Origin: Halomonas sp. HAL1
Lineage (GTDB): Bacteria; Pseudomonadota; Gammaproteobacteria; Pseudomonadales; Halomonadaceae
Assembly (NCBI RefSeq): GCF_030544485.1
Contig: NZ_CP130610.1
Coordinates: 3,596,001-3,660,000, forward strand
DNA length: 64,000 nt
Direction of reading: 5' to 3'
This document shows positions 16,431-25,285 of the stretch, piece after piece; the first letter of the stretch is position 1, and every line of letters begins with the position of its first letter. The position numbers and the translations under genes were made by a program. The notes under the pieces were generated by a model. That model was not told where the DNA came from. It saw only the letters and a program-made list of their open reading frames with translations, and ran no database searches.

Positions 16431-17855
16431 ATGGCAGTGAGTGAAATAGACAGACGTGTGCTGCAAACCATTGTAGAGACTGCTAACGATCACTTCTTTA
16501 TCGTCAGTGGCGATGGACAAATAGTCGATATTAGCCCAGGGGCCGAAGCGGTTTACGGGGTATCACGAGAAGAACTGCTCTCCAGCAGTGTGCAGCAGCT
16601 GCAAGCGGCCGGGGTGCTCAAGCCCTCTATCACCATGGAAGTGATGCGCACCCGCCGACCAGCGCAGCTAATGCAGGTCACTGGAACAGGCCGCCGGGTC
16701 ATCGCCGAAGCTTACCCTGTGTTCGTCAATGGCAAGCTAGAGCGCATTATCAGCCGCTCGCGGGATTTAACCGACTTACAGCTATTGCAGGACGAATACG
16801 CGCTGCTGCAAAAACGCTTTAGCGAACACTTAAAACGCAGCCAGGCCGCCCCGGATGCGGAAGAGCAGGCGCTGGATGATGCCCTGGATAACCTGCAGGT
16901 GCGCAGCAGCGTCATGCGTGAAATTGCGCTACTGCTCAAGCGGGTCGCCCCGTCAGATGCCAATGTGCTGATGCTGGGTGAATCGGGTGTGGGTAAAACC
17001 GCCTTTGCCAAACAGCTACACCGCTGGAGCCAGCGCTGTGACGGGCCGTTTATTGACGTTAACTGCGCGGCGATTCCTGAGAATCTGTTTGAGTCCGAGA
17101 TGTTTGGCTATCAGCCCGGCGCTTTTAGCGGTGCGGCGCGGCAAGGTAAGGCGGGACTGTTGGAGCAGGCCGAGGGCGGCACGCTGTTTTTGGATGAAAT
17201 AGGCGAACTGCCGCTGCTAATGCAAACCAAACTGTTAAAGGTCATTCAAGATGGCAGCCTGACTCGGCTGGGTGACACTCGCTCCCGCAAGGTCAACTTT
17301 CGCTTGGTTGTGGCCACTAACCAAGACTTGGCTAAACAGGTTGAGGCTGGGCGGTTTCGGTTAGATCTTTACTACCGTCTCAATGTCATCCCGGTCACCC
17401 TGCCACCCCTTCGCGACCGCCGGGAGGATATTCCCGACCTTGTCGAAGCGTGTTTAAACCGGCTGAACCAGCGCTATGGGCGGCAAAAAATTCTCGACAC
17501 CCGCGTTTGGTCAACCCTGATGGGCAGCGAATGGCTGGGCAACGTTCGTGAGTTGGAGAACTGGTTGGAACGGGCTTGGCTTTCCAGCCCCACCGATCAA
17601 ATCGAGGTGCCTGCCGCTCAACCATATACCGATCAACACCATGCCAGCCTGCCGAGCTCGTCACCAGCAACGTCGATACCCGCGCTTGAGCCTCATGAAA
17701 CACTTAAGCAGTATATGGCCCGCTTAGAGCGGGAAACGCTTGAGGCGCTGTGCACCACTCACCCCAGTACCTATGCCATCGCCGAGCGGCTGGGCATCAG
17801 CCAGTCCAGCGTGGTGCGTAGGCTTCAGCGCTATGGCATTAAAGTCGCCAAATGA
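16431..17855 (+). CDS. PAS-AAA+-HTH transcriptional regulator (NtrC/TyrR-like)
   Basis: 474 aa. An N-terminal PAS domain (about 10-115) is followed by a short coiled linker and a sigma-54-activator-type AAA+ domain (about 155-380): Walker A GESGVGKTAFAK, Walker B GGTLFLDEIGELP, and sensor region VRELENWLER. A Fis-like helix-turn-helix ends the protein (IAERLGISQSSVVRRLQRYGI). The sigma-54 contact loop reads GAFSGA instead of GAFTGA, so true sigma-54 activation is uncertain; TyrR-like proteins with altered loops work with sigma-70. It is divergent from the arginine/guanidinobutyrate operon and is the likely regulator of it. AAGGGAG sits only three bases before the ATG, so the GTG at 16437 is an alternative start. 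Confidence 0.87.
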   Translation: MAVSEIDRRVLQTIVETANDHFFIVSGDGQIVDISPGAEAVYGVSREELLSSSVQQLQAAGVLKPSITMEVMRTRRPAQLMQVTGTGRRVIAEAYPVFVNGKLERIISRSRDLTDLQLLQDEYALLQKRFSEHLKRSQAAPDAEEQALDDALDNLQVRSSVMREIALLLKRVAPSDANVLMLGESGVGKTAFAKQLHRWSQRCDGPFIDVNCAAIPENLFESEMFGYQPGAFSGAARQGKAGLLEQAEGGTLFLDEIGELPLLMQTKLLKVIQDGSLTRLGDTRSRKVNFRLVVATNQDLAKQVEAGRFRLDLYYRLNVIPVTLPPLRDRREDIPDLVEACLNRLNQRYGRQKILDTRVWSTLMGSEWLGNVRELENWLERAWLSSPTDQIEVPAAQPYTDQHHASLPSSSPATSIPALEPHETLKQYMARLERETLEALCTTHPSTYAIAERLGISQSSVVRRLQRYGIKVAK

Positions 17856-17875
17856 TTTTCTGCTTGACACAGCGG

Positions 17876-17908
17876 TTGTCATAAACGATCCATGTAAGTG
17901 TCATACAA
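17876..17908 (+). promoter_or_regulatory. Possible PHO-box-like repeat upstream of the ugp-like operon
   Basis: Three consecutive 11-base units can be written: TTGTCATAAAC, GATCCATGTAA, GTGTCATACAA. The first and third match the TGTCATA core of PhoB half-sites, the middle one poorly. E. coli ugp genes are PhoB-controlled, which makes the site interesting, but the perfect 11-base spacing of two good half-sites is lacking. Confidence 0.3.
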
Positions 17909-17968
17909 CGGCAACACCTTCAACACAAGCTGAACCAATAACAACCAACAGCCGGTGATGTGTGTGCT

Positions 17969-19099
17969 ATGTCAAACCAATCGCGTATCCGCCTGGAACG
18001 CGTCACCAAACGTTGGGACGCGACCGCTGCTGTCGATGATATCTCCTTCGACGTCACGCCTGGGCAATTTGTCATTCTGTTAGGCCCTTCGGGCTGCGGC
18101 AAATCTACCACGCTGCGTATGATCGCAGGCTTGGAAGAGGCCAGCGGCGGGCATATCTATATTGGAGAGCGTGATGTGACACGCCTGCCACCCGGTGACC
18201 GTGGGCTGAGCATGGTGTTTCAGTCCTATGCACTGTTCCCGCATTTAAGTGTTGCCGACAACATCGTGTTTGGCCTGCGCAGTCGTAAAGTACCCAAAGC
18301 CGAACAGCGCGAACGGCTCGCCAAGGTTGCCGAGCTGGTCGATCTCACCGATTACCTGGCCCGCAAACCTGCCCAGCTCTCCGGTGGCCAGCGACAGCGA
18401 GTGGCACTGGCGCGCTCAATTATCTCCGAACACCCCATTTGCTTAATGGATGAGCCGCTCTCCAATCTGGATGCGCGGCTGCGAAGCGATATGCGCAGAG
18501 AAATCAAAGCGTTGCAAAGTCGCCTAAATATGACGGTGATTTACGTCACCCACGATCAAGTTGAGGCCATGAGTATGGGTGATCGCGTCATTCTGATGCA
18601 GCACGGCAAAATCGTGCAGGACGGTACGCCCGACGAACTTTATAACCGCCCCGCCAGCGCCTTTGCCGCAAGCTTTATTGGTAGTCCAGCGATGAATCTG
18701 CTGCCGTTGGTGGCCGGTGAGACTGGCGCCGTCATCGAAGGTGAGCCGAGCACGCCGGTGGCGCCAATGGAGGCCGCCGGTGGACACTTGGGCGTGCGCC
18801 CAGAAGATATTGAGCTACGGCCAGCGGCGTCGCCAGGCGTACCCGCCAAGGTAGTAAGTGAAGAGTACTTGGGGGCAGATACCATCGCCTATGTCGAGGT
18901 GGGCTCGCATACCCTGCGCGTTCGATTAAGCGGCAAACCGCTATTGAGCGGCCAGCCATGTAGTCTCTATTGGGCGTCCAAGAACATACACCTTTTCGAT
19001 GCTAACGGCCTACGGCGCGATGATATGCCACCAAGCGATTTCGCTCCGCCAATCCGCAGCATTCCTCGTCCACCGGCGGTGGGCTCTTTCCAACACTGA
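17969..19099 (+). CDS. ugpC: ABC importer ATPase, UgpC/MalK type
   Basis: 376 aa. Walker A GPSGCGKST, signature LSGGQRQRVALA, Walker B CLMDEPLSNLDA and the switch histidine region YVTHDQVEAM are complete; a C-terminal OB/TOBE domain with LGVRPEDIEL follows, as in sugar-importer ATPases. It precedes the binding protein and two permeases on the same strand, an UgpC-B-A-E order. The most similar described system imports sn-glycerol-3-phosphate or glycerophosphodiesters; other sugars are possible. The ATG at 17969 is preferred (GGTGA ten bases upstream); a GTG at 17960 would add three residues. Confidence 0.85.
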   Translation: MSNQSRIRLERVTKRWDATAAVDDISFDVTPGQFVILLGPSGCGKSTTLRMIAGLEEASGGHIYIGERDVTRLPPGDRGLSMVFQSYALFPHLSVADNIVFGLRSRKVPKAEQRERLAKVAELVDLTDYLARKPAQLSGGQRQRVALARSIISEHPICLMDEPLSNLDARLRSDMRREIKALQSRLNMTVIYVTHDQVEAMSMGDRVILMQHGKIVQDGTPDELYNRPASAFAASFIGSPAMNLLPLVAGETGAVIEGEPSTPVAPMEAAGGHLGVRPEDIELRPAASPGVPAKVVSEEYLGADTIAYVEVGSHTLRVRLSGKPLLSGQPCSLYWASKNIHLFDANGLRRDDMPPSDFAPPIRSIPRPPAVGSFQH

Positions 19100-19144
19100 T
19101 CGCTTTTCAACCTTGATTCAGTCCTGACACTTGTGGAGTCTCTT

Positions 19145-20425
19145 ATGCGTTCGCGGATCCCTTTTGCGATGACGGCCCTGGCAGCGGGCTTGTTGAATGC
19201 CGCCCAGGTCAACGCTGATAGCGTCGATCTCACCATGTACTACCCAGTGTCGGTGGGCGGTGCGCTCACCGACGTGGTGGATAATCTGGTAGAGGAGTTC
19301 GAAAGCGAACACCCGGATATTAACGTGGAAGCGATTTACGCCGGCAACTACGACGACACTCGCGTACGGGCAATGTCCGCCATCGAGGCTGGCGATACGC
19401 CGCAATTGTCAGTTCTTTTTTCAATCGACCTTTATGAGCTGATTGAGCAGAACGCCATTGTGGCCTTCGATGATCTGGTCGAAACCGATGAAGAGCAAGA
19501 GTGGCTCGACAGCTTTTACCCTGGTCTGATGGAAAACGGCCAGCTAGATGGCAAAACCTACGGCATTCCCTTCCAGCGCTCCACCATCGTGCTGTTCTGG
19601 AACAAAGACGCCTTTGAAGCCGCCGGCCTAGATCCCGAAACGCCCCCTGAGAACTGGGAAGAGATGGCTGAAATGGCCACCACCGTGCGAGAAGCCTCCA
19701 ATGGCGAGCAGTGGGGTGTGATGGTGCCTTCCACCGGCTACCCCTACTGGATGTTCCAGGCCTTCGCGTTTCAGAACGGCCATCGCCTGATGAGCGAAGA
19801 TGGTACTGAGGTCTATTTTGACGACCCCGCCGCCGTTGAAGCGCTGGAGTACTGGGTGTCGCTGGCCACCGAGCACGATGCCATGCCCGATGGCACCATC
19901 GAATGGGGCACGCTGCGCCAAAACTTTATCGAGCAATCTACGGCGATGATGTGGCACACCACAGGCAACCTAACGGCCGTACGTAGCGAAGCTGATTTTG
20001 ACTTTGGCGTTGCTATGCTGCCAATGAAAACCCAGCGCGGCAGCCCCACCGGTGGCGGCAACTTCTACATTTTTGAAGATGCCAGCGAAGAAGAGCAACG
20101 CGCTGCGATGACCTTTATCCGCTGGATGACCGATCCCGAGCGCGCCGCGGCCTGGTCAATTGAAACCGGCTATATGGGCGTTAGCCCCGCCGCTTATGAA
20201 ACCGATGCACTGAAAAGCTATGTGGAAGAGTTCGCTCCAGCAGCCGTGGCCCGCGACCAGCTTGAACATGGCACTGCTGAGCTTTCCACGTATCAGGGTG
20301 GCCGCGTGCGTCGTGCTTTGGATAACGCCGTACAAGCCGCGTTAACTGGCCAGATGTCACCGGAAGAAGCGCTTAGTCAAGCGCAGCAAGAAGCCGATGG
20401 CGTGCTGCGCCGCTACGCTCGCTAA
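19145..20425 (+). CDS. ugpB: ABC transporter solute-binding protein, UgpB-like
   Basis: 426 aa. A signal peptide (MRSRIPFAMTALAAGLLNAAQVNA) predicts periplasmic location. The family 1 binding-protein fold is clear: DLTMYYPVSVGGALTDVV, NVEAIYAGNYDDTRVRAM, TYGIPFQRSTIVLFWNKDAF, and a Gly-rich hinge SPTGGGNFYIFE. These are the segments shared with UgpB, the glycerol-3-phosphate binder. The start is ATG 19145, with GGAG six bases upstream. An intrinsic terminator follows the stop by about 20 bases, before the permease genes. The mature protein is acidic. Substrate at family level only. Confidence 0.85.
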   Translation: MRSRIPFAMTALAAGLLNAAQVNADSVDLTMYYPVSVGGALTDVVDNLVEEFESEHPDINVEAIYAGNYDDTRVRAMSAIEAGDTPQLSVLFSIDLYELIEQNAIVAFDDLVETDEEQEWLDSFYPGLMENGQLDGKTYGIPFQRSTIVLFWNKDAFEAAGLDPETPPENWEEMAEMATTVREASNGEQWGVMVPSTGYPYWMFQAFAFQNGHRLMSEDGTEVYFDDPAAVEALEYWVSLATEHDAMPDGTIEWGTLRQNFIEQSTAMMWHTTGNLTAVRSEADFDFGVAMLPMKTQRGSPTGGGNFYIFEDASEEEQRAAMTFIRWMTDPERAAAWSIETGYMGVSPAAYETDALKSYVEEFAPAAVARDQLEHGTAELSTYQGGRVRRALDNAVQAALTGQMSPEEALSQAQQEADGVLRRYAR

Positions 20426-20446
20426 TCGTCATATTTATCTCTATTT

Positions 20447-20468
20447 GCCGGGGCATGCCCCGGCTTTT
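20447..20468 (+). terminator. Intrinsic terminator between binding protein and permease genes
   Basis: GCCGGGGCATGCCCCGGC (20447-20464) is a perfect palindrome, forming a 7 bp GC stem with a four-base loop, followed at once by TTTT. It stands 21 bases after the ugpB-like stop and 20 bases before the permease start. Partial read-through would give more binding protein than permease. Confidence 0.8.
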
Positions 20469-20488
20469 CCCACTTGCGGTACTTAACC

Positions 20489-21373
20489 ATGTCCTTCACC
20501 AACCACCGCAAAATGCAGCTCTACGGTGCGCTTCTGCTGCTGCCCGCCGCCATACTGCTGGCCACCTTCGCTTACCTGCCCACCATCGCCACGGTGATCA
20601 ACAGTCTGTTTTTACCTGGCTTTCGCGGTGCACCCACCGAGTTCGTGGGGCTTGAAAATTATCAGGTGCTTTTTGATGACCCGACGTTTTGGAAAGTAGC
20701 TCGCAACAACTTAATCTACGCCGTCGGTACGATTCCGACTTCTATCGCGCTGGCATTGTGCATGGCGCTATTTGTTAACGGAAAACTGCGTGGGCGCGGC
20801 GTTGTCCGCATGGCCTACTTTACGCCGACCATCCTGCCCATGATCGCCGCTGCCAATATTTGGATGTTTTTCTACGCGCCGCAGATTGGCCTATTTAATA
20901 AGCTGCTTGGCGCGTTAGGTTTTTCGGGCGTGAACTGGCTCGGCGACCCAAGCGTGGCTCTGGGATCAGTGATCGTAATGTCGGTGTGGAAAGAAGCCGG
21001 TTTTTTTATGATTTTCTACCTCGCCGCACTGCAGGGTATTGCGCCTGAACTCAAAGAGGCTTCTGACCTTGAGGGCACCAGCCGCTGGAGCTTTTTCTGG
21101 CGGGTTACCTTCCCACTGCTGATGCCCACCACGCTGTTTGTGCTGATTAACGCCTTAATCAATGCGGTCAGAGTCGTCGATCACCTGTTTATTTTGACCA
21201 AGGGCGGGCCCAACAACGCGACGAACCTGCTGCTCTATTACGTCTATGAGAACGCGTTTTCGTTTTTTGACCGCACCACCGCCGCCACCATCACGGTGGT
21301 TATTCTGCTGGTCCTCGCGGTCGTCGCCACGCTTAAGTTCACGATTCTAGATCGCAGGACGCACTACCAATGA
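20489..21373 (+). CDS. ugpA: ABC transporter permease, UgpA/MalF family
   Basis: 294 aa inner-membrane protein with about six helices. The permease EAA loop is visible as ELKEASDLEGTSRWSFFWRVTFPLL. The NH2-terminal LLLPAAILLATFAYLPTIATVI helix is typical of the UgpA group. The ATG at 20489 is chosen over an upstream TTG at 20474, though neither has a strong ribosome site; the gene follows a terminator hairpin. It overlaps the next permease by four bases (ATGA). Confidence 0.85.
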   Translation: MSFTNHRKMQLYGALLLLPAAILLATFAYLPTIATVINSLFLPGFRGAPTEFVGLENYQVLFDDPTFWKVARNNLIYAVGTIPTSIALALCMALFVNGKLRGRGVVRMAYFTPTILPMIAAANIWMFFYAPQIGLFNKLLGALGFSGVNWLGDPSVALGSVIVMSVWKEAGFFMIFYLAALQGIAPELKEASDLEGTSRWSFFWRVTFPLLMPTTLFVLINALINAVRVVDHLFILTKGGPNNATNLLLYYVYENAFSFFDRTTAATITVVILLVLAVVATLKFTILDRRTHYQ

Positions 21374-22212
21374 ACACGACCACATCCTATGCGCCCCGCT
21401 CCCGTTTTTTCTCAATTCCAGCGCTGGAAACGGTGGCCGCGTGGCTGCTGGCGGTTATTTGGATTTTTCCACTGCTGTACGCCTTTTGGGCCGCCTTCCA
21501 CCCCAGCGAATTTATGGTGAATTTCGAACTTTTCGCCCCGCTCACGCTGGATAACTTCACCAATGCCTGGGCTCAGGCACCTTTTGGACGCTACTACCTG
21601 AATACCTTTGCCCTCGTCACTGGCGTTGTATTTGCCCAGTTTGTGGTTTGTACTCTGGCGGCGTTTGCCTTTGCGCGCTTTCCGATTCCCGGTAAAAACG
21701 TGCTGTTTATGCTGGTGCTGATTCAGCTGTTCGTATTTCCCGAAGTGCTGATCGTCGAGAATTATCGTATTGCCAGTGAGCTGGGGCTGATCAACACCAT
21801 TACCGGCATAGGCCTGCCCTACGTCGCCAGCGCTTTTGGTATTTTTCTGCTGCGCCAGACGTTTAAAACCATTCCCCGGGAGCTGGAAGACGCTGCTCGG
21901 ATCGAAGGCTGCAACTGGATGGAGATCTTATGGAAGGTCTACGTACCGCTGGCCAAGCCGACTTATCTTGCTTATGGGCTGGTTTCGATCAGCCACCACT
22001 GGAATAACTTTCTATGGCCATTGGTGGTCACTAACTCGGTGGAAAGCCGTCCGCTAACGGTCGGGCTAGGCGTTTTCTCCGCCCCGGAAACCGGCGTCAA
22101 CTGGGCAACGGTGAGTGCCGCAACGTTACTGAGTATCGCCCCTTTGCTGGTGGCTTTCCTACTCTTCCAACGCCAGTTTGTGCAGTCGTTCCTGCGCGCC
22201 GGGATTCGCTAA
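21370..22212 (+). CDS. ugpE: ABC transporter permease, UgpE/MalG family
   Basis: 280 aa, six predicted helices, with EAA loop ELEDAARIEGCNWMEILWKVYVPLAKP. It pairs with the UgpA-like subunit, sharing the ATGA overlap, and completes the importer. The C-terminal QRQFVQSFLRAGIR is typical of MalG/UgpE proteins. It is the last gene of the operon; RecQ follows 62 bases later with its own ribosome site. Confidence 0.87.
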   Translation: MNTTTSYAPRSRFFSIPALETVAAWLLAVIWIFPLLYAFWAAFHPSEFMVNFELFAPLTLDNFTNAWAQAPFGRYYLNTFALVTGVVFAQFVVCTLAAFAFARFPIPGKNVLFMLVLIQLFVFPEVLIVENYRIASELGLINTITGIGLPYVASAFGIFLLRQTFKTIPRELEDAARIEGCNWMEILWKVYVPLAKPTYLAYGLVSISHHWNNFLWPLVVTNSVESRPLTVGLGVFSAPETGVNWATVSAATLLSIAPLLVAFLLFQRQFVQSFLRAGIR

Positions 22213-22274
22213 GCAAAACCCCGTGAGTTTTCGTGCGACAATTCTCCCTCAAGCACGCGATAAGGAGAGCATTG

Positions 22275-24101
22275 ATGCACGGCGACCCACACCCGGCAGC
22301 CCTCAAGGTACTGCAGGAAGTATTCGGCTACGACAGCTTTCGCGGCCCGCAGCAGGCTATCATTGAGCATGTGATCGCCGGAGGCGATGCGCTGGTGCTG
22401 ATGCCAACCGGCGGGGGCAAGTCGCTGTGCTATCAAATCCCGGCGCTGTTGCGCGAAGGCACCGCGATTGTGGTCTCGCCGCTGATTGCGCTGATGCAGG
22501 ACCAGGTAGCGGCACTGGAACAGAACGGGGTCAGGGCGGCTTACCTCAACTCCAGCCTCGATTATCACGAGGCGGTCGAGATAGAGAACCGCCTGCGGGC
22601 GGGCGAACTGGATCTTTTATATGTCGCGCCCGAGCGGCTGGCCACGCCGCGTATGCAGATGCTTTTGGAGCAGAATCAGATCGCGCTGTTCGCTATTGAT
22701 GAAGCCCACTGCGTCTCCCAGTGGGGCCACGATTTCCGCCCGGAGTATCGCCAGCTTTCCCATCTGCATCAGCGCTTCCCCCAGGTGCCACGCATCGCCC
22801 TCACCGCCACCGCCGATGTGCCCACTCGGCACGACATCATGGAGCATCTGCAGCTCCAGGAAGCGGCGCTTTATAATAGCGGCTTTGACCGGCCCAACAT
22901 TCGCTACCATATCGCCGAGAATCAGGGTAACGCCAAGGAACAGCTGCTGCGCTTTATCCGCGAGCACCACGACGGCGAGGCGGGCATCGTCTACTGCCTC
23001 TCCCGGCGCAAGGTGGAAGAGACCGCCGCCTGGCTGGAGCGTCAGGGGCTGACCGCACTGCCCTACCACGCCGGGCTCCCCGCCGAGCAACGCCAGCAGC
23101 ATCAGACCCGCTTTTTACGTGAAGATGGGGTGGTCGTGGTCGCCACCATCGCCTTCGGGATGGGCATCGACAAGCCGGACGTGCGCTTTGTCGCTCACCT
23201 TAACCTGCCCAAAAGCATTGAAGCCTACTACCAAGAGACCGGTCGCGCCGGGCGTGACGGCCTGCCCGCCGATGCCTGGATGGCCTACGGGCTTCAGGAT
23301 GTGATTACCTTGCGCCAGATGCAGCAGGGCTCCAGCGCCGCCGACCAGCAAAAGCGCATCGAGCAGCAAAAGCTAGATGCCATGCTGGGGCTGTGTGAAA
23401 TCATCAGCTGTCGCCGCCAGGCGCTTTTGCACTACTTTGGCGATCACTTGGACGACCCTTGCGGCAATTGCGACAACTGCCTTACCCCACCCGAGACCTG
23501 GGATGCCACCGTAGCCGCACAAAAAGCGCTGTCGTGCGTCTACCGCACCGAGCAGCGTTTCGGCGTGACCTATCTCGTGGATGTTCTGCTGGGCAAGCGC
23601 AACGAACGTATCACCCGCTTTGGCCATGACCAACTCAGCACCTTCGGCATTGGTCAAGACCTCACGGCCAGCGAATGGAAAGCGCTCTTTCGCCAACTAA
23701 TTGCCAGCGGCTTTTTGAGCGTGGATATGGAAGGACACGGCGGCATTAAGCTCACTGCCAATGCCAAGCCGGTGCTGCGAGGCGAGCAGAACCTCACCCT
23801 GCGCAAGCCAAGCAAAGCAAACCCTGCCCGACGGGGAAGCAAAGGCGCCTCAGCCACTCTGAGCCATGGCGCGCTATGGGAAGCCCTTCGCCAGCACCGC
23901 AAGGAACTTGCCGAGGCGCAGGGCGTGCCTGCCTACGTGATCTTCCACGACGCCACCCTGGCCGAACTGGTCGAGCAGAAGCCCCAGAGTATGGAGGCAC
24001 TGGGCGCGATTTCAGGCATCGGCGCGCGCAAGTTGGCGGATTACGGCGAGGGCTTTCTAGCCGTTATTCTGGCGCATCAGGAAACCGAGCAAAACAGCTG
24101 A
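22275..24101 (+). CDS. recQ: ATP-dependent DNA helicase RecQ
   Basis: 608 aa, full-length RecQ. Helicase motifs: Walker [36 protein letters not shown] (motif II plus aromatic loop), LTATAD, and the late [18 protein letters not shown] and [10 protein letters not shown]. The RQC zinc site is CxxxxCxxC-like (residues around CGNCDNC), and an HRDC domain ends the protein (about 515-600). RecQ unwinds DNA 3' to 5' in recombination and fork repair. The ATG at 22275 has AAGGAGA seven bases upstream; the 14-residue extension to 22233 would place that site inside the gene. Confidence 0.96.
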   Translation: MHGDPHPAALKVLQEVFGYDSFRGPQQAIIEHVIAGGDALVLMPTGGGKSLCYQIPALLREGTAIVVSPLIALMQDQVAALEQNGVRAAYLNSSLDYHEAVEIENRLRAGELDLLYVAPERLATPRMQMLLEQNQIALFAIDEAHCVSQWGHDFRPEYRQLSHLHQRFPQVPRIALTATADVPTRHDIMEHLQLQEAALYNSGFDRPNIRYHIAENQGNAKEQLLRFIREHHDGEAGIVYCLSRRKVEETAAWLERQGLTALPYHAGLPAEQRQQHQTRFLREDGVVVVATIAFGMGIDKPDVRFVAHLNLPKSIEAYYQETGRAGRDGLPADAWMAYGLQDVITLRQMQQGSSAADQQKRIEQQKLDAMLGLCEIISCRRQALLHYFGDHLDDPCGNCDNCLTPPETWDATVAAQKALSCVYRTEQRFGVTYLVDVLLGKRNERITRFGHDQLSTFGIGQDLTASEWKALFRQLIASGFLSVDMEGHGGIKLTANAKPVLRGEQNLTLRKPSKANPARRGSKGASATLSHGALWEALRQHRKELAEAQGVPAYVIFHDATLAELVEQKPQSMEALGAISGIGARKLADYGEGFLAVILAHQETEQNS

Positions 24102-24149
24102 ACCGGCGCGCCCTCAAAAAGCTCAAATGGTCGCTATTTTCAAAAATCG

Positions 24150-24179
24150 CTCACTTGGTGTAATCTAACCATAAGTGAG
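24150..24179 (+). promoter_or_regulatory. Inverted repeat and likely promoter of the RES/Xre pair
   Basis: CTCACTT (24150-24156) and AAGTGAG (24173-24179) form perfect 7-base arms 16 bases apart, directly before the antitoxin gene. A TAATCT -10-like hexamer (24161-24166) lies between the arms, and a weak -35 (TTTCAA, 24138-24143) stands 17 bases upstream. The layout fits autorepression by the antitoxin. Confidence 0.5.
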
Positions 24180-24190
24180 GAGGGAAATAG

Positions 24191-24592
24191 ATGGCTATTC
24201 AGCACAAAACAGCCGACAAGCGTCGCGAAATGGGGGCCGCAGCGATGCGTACCTACCCCAGCATTTCACACAGCTGGGGGTTAAAAGAGAGTGAAGCCGC
24301 TCTTCTATTGGGAGTACCTGATTCCACCTATCGGCGTTGGAAGCAGGCACCAGAGAATGCCCGCCTGGATGCTAATCATCTAGAACGGATGTCGTTGATT
24401 CTCGGCATCTACAAAGCACTGCATATACTGTTGCCCAACAAAGAAGCGGCCAACAGTTGGTTGCAGAGATCCAACAGCAACCCTCTTTTCGCCGGTCACT
24501 CGCCAATGGAGCGTCTGTTAAATGGGCAAGTCTCAGACCTCTACGTTGTTCGCCAGCATTTAGATGCAGCGCGTGGTGGAGGCCATGCATGA
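24191..24592 (+). CDS. Xre/MbcA/ParS-type antitoxin (DUF2384)
   Basis: 133 aa. The N-terminal half has a Xre-like helix-turn-helix (EAALLLGVPDSTYRRWK) and the C-terminal half the MbcA/ParS/Xre toxin-binding domain, including LILGIYKALHILLP and the NSNPLFAGHSPMERLLNGQ motif. Antitoxins of this type bind and block RES toxins and repress their own promoter. The stop overlaps the toxin start (ATGA), the classic coupling. GAGGAGGG precedes the ATG. Confidence 0.9.
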   Translation: MAIQHKTADKRREMGAAAMRTYPSISHSWGLKESEAALLLGVPDSTYRRWKQAPENARLDANHLERMSLILGIYKALHILLPNKEAANSWLQRSNSNPLFAGHSPMERLLNGQVSDLYVVRQHLDAARGGGHA

Positions 24593-25269
24593 CATTCCCG
24601 CTGAGCAATGTCACGTGGCGGCCCAGTTACCGCGTTATCCCCTCGCGTTTCCCACCGATTGATTTATTCGAAGGCGTCAATAGCAACGCTGATGACTGGG
24701 GCTTACTTAATGAGTTGGAGGGTGAAACCTCCGCAAGGCTTCGTGAGGAAGCGGGAGCCATCCATCTAGTCCGCGATGACGACCGCCGCTACGGCCCCGG
24801 CTGGACGCCAATCATGGCTGCCTTCTGCCACTTCCCCGCTACCGGTTCGCGTTTTAGCGATGGCACTTTTGGTGCCTACTACTGCGCACTCACCGAAGCC
24901 ACCGCCATTGCCGAAACCGTTTACCACGCAGAACGCTTTATGGGGGAATCAAACGAACCGCCCATGATGCTTCAGCAACGTGTTTATCTGTCGGATTTAA
25001 CAGGCCAACTACTTGATTTACGTGGGCAGGATGCTGCCCAAACGCTTCTCACGACGGATAGCTGGGCAGCCGGGCAAACCTTAGGTAGACAAGCCTGGGA
25101 GGAGCAAACGACTGGCATCGTTTACCCAAGCGTTAGGGACCCGGAGGGGGAGTGTGCTGCTGTGCTACGACCTCCCGTGCTCTCTGCGACAAGGCAAGGG
25201 CGTCATCTCGGGTATGACTGGGATGGTCAGCGTATCCGCCATGTCTACGAGCTCACGCTATTGGGCTAA
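24589..25269 (+). CDS. RES-domain toxin (NAD+-degrading type)
   Basis: 226 aa. The RES domain covers most of the chain: an early RVIPSRFPPI region, GTFGAYYCALTEATAIAETVYH holding conserved Tyr and Glu, and LLTTDSWAAGQTLG with the conserved Ser late in the domain. Known RES toxins (MbcT and relatives) destroy NAD+ and halt growth. The start ATG at 24589 overlaps the antitoxin stop by four bases. It ends 16 bases before the convergent mtnA. The pair is inserted between recQ and the methionine-salvage genes and has no detectable mobile-element remains beside it. Confidence 0.9.
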   Translation: MTFPLSNVTWRPSYRVIPSRFPPIDLFEGVNSNADDWGLLNELEGETSARLREEAGAIHLVRDDDRRYGPGWTPIMAAFCHFPATGSRFSDGTFGAYYCALTEATAIAETVYHAERFMGESNEPPMMLQQRVYLSDLTGQLLDLRGQDAAQTLLTTDSWAAGQTLGRQAWEEQTTGIVYPSVRDPEGECAAVLRPPVLSATRQGRHLGYDWDGQRIRHVYELTLLG

Positions 25270-25285
25270 CAATTAACTTTCGCCC

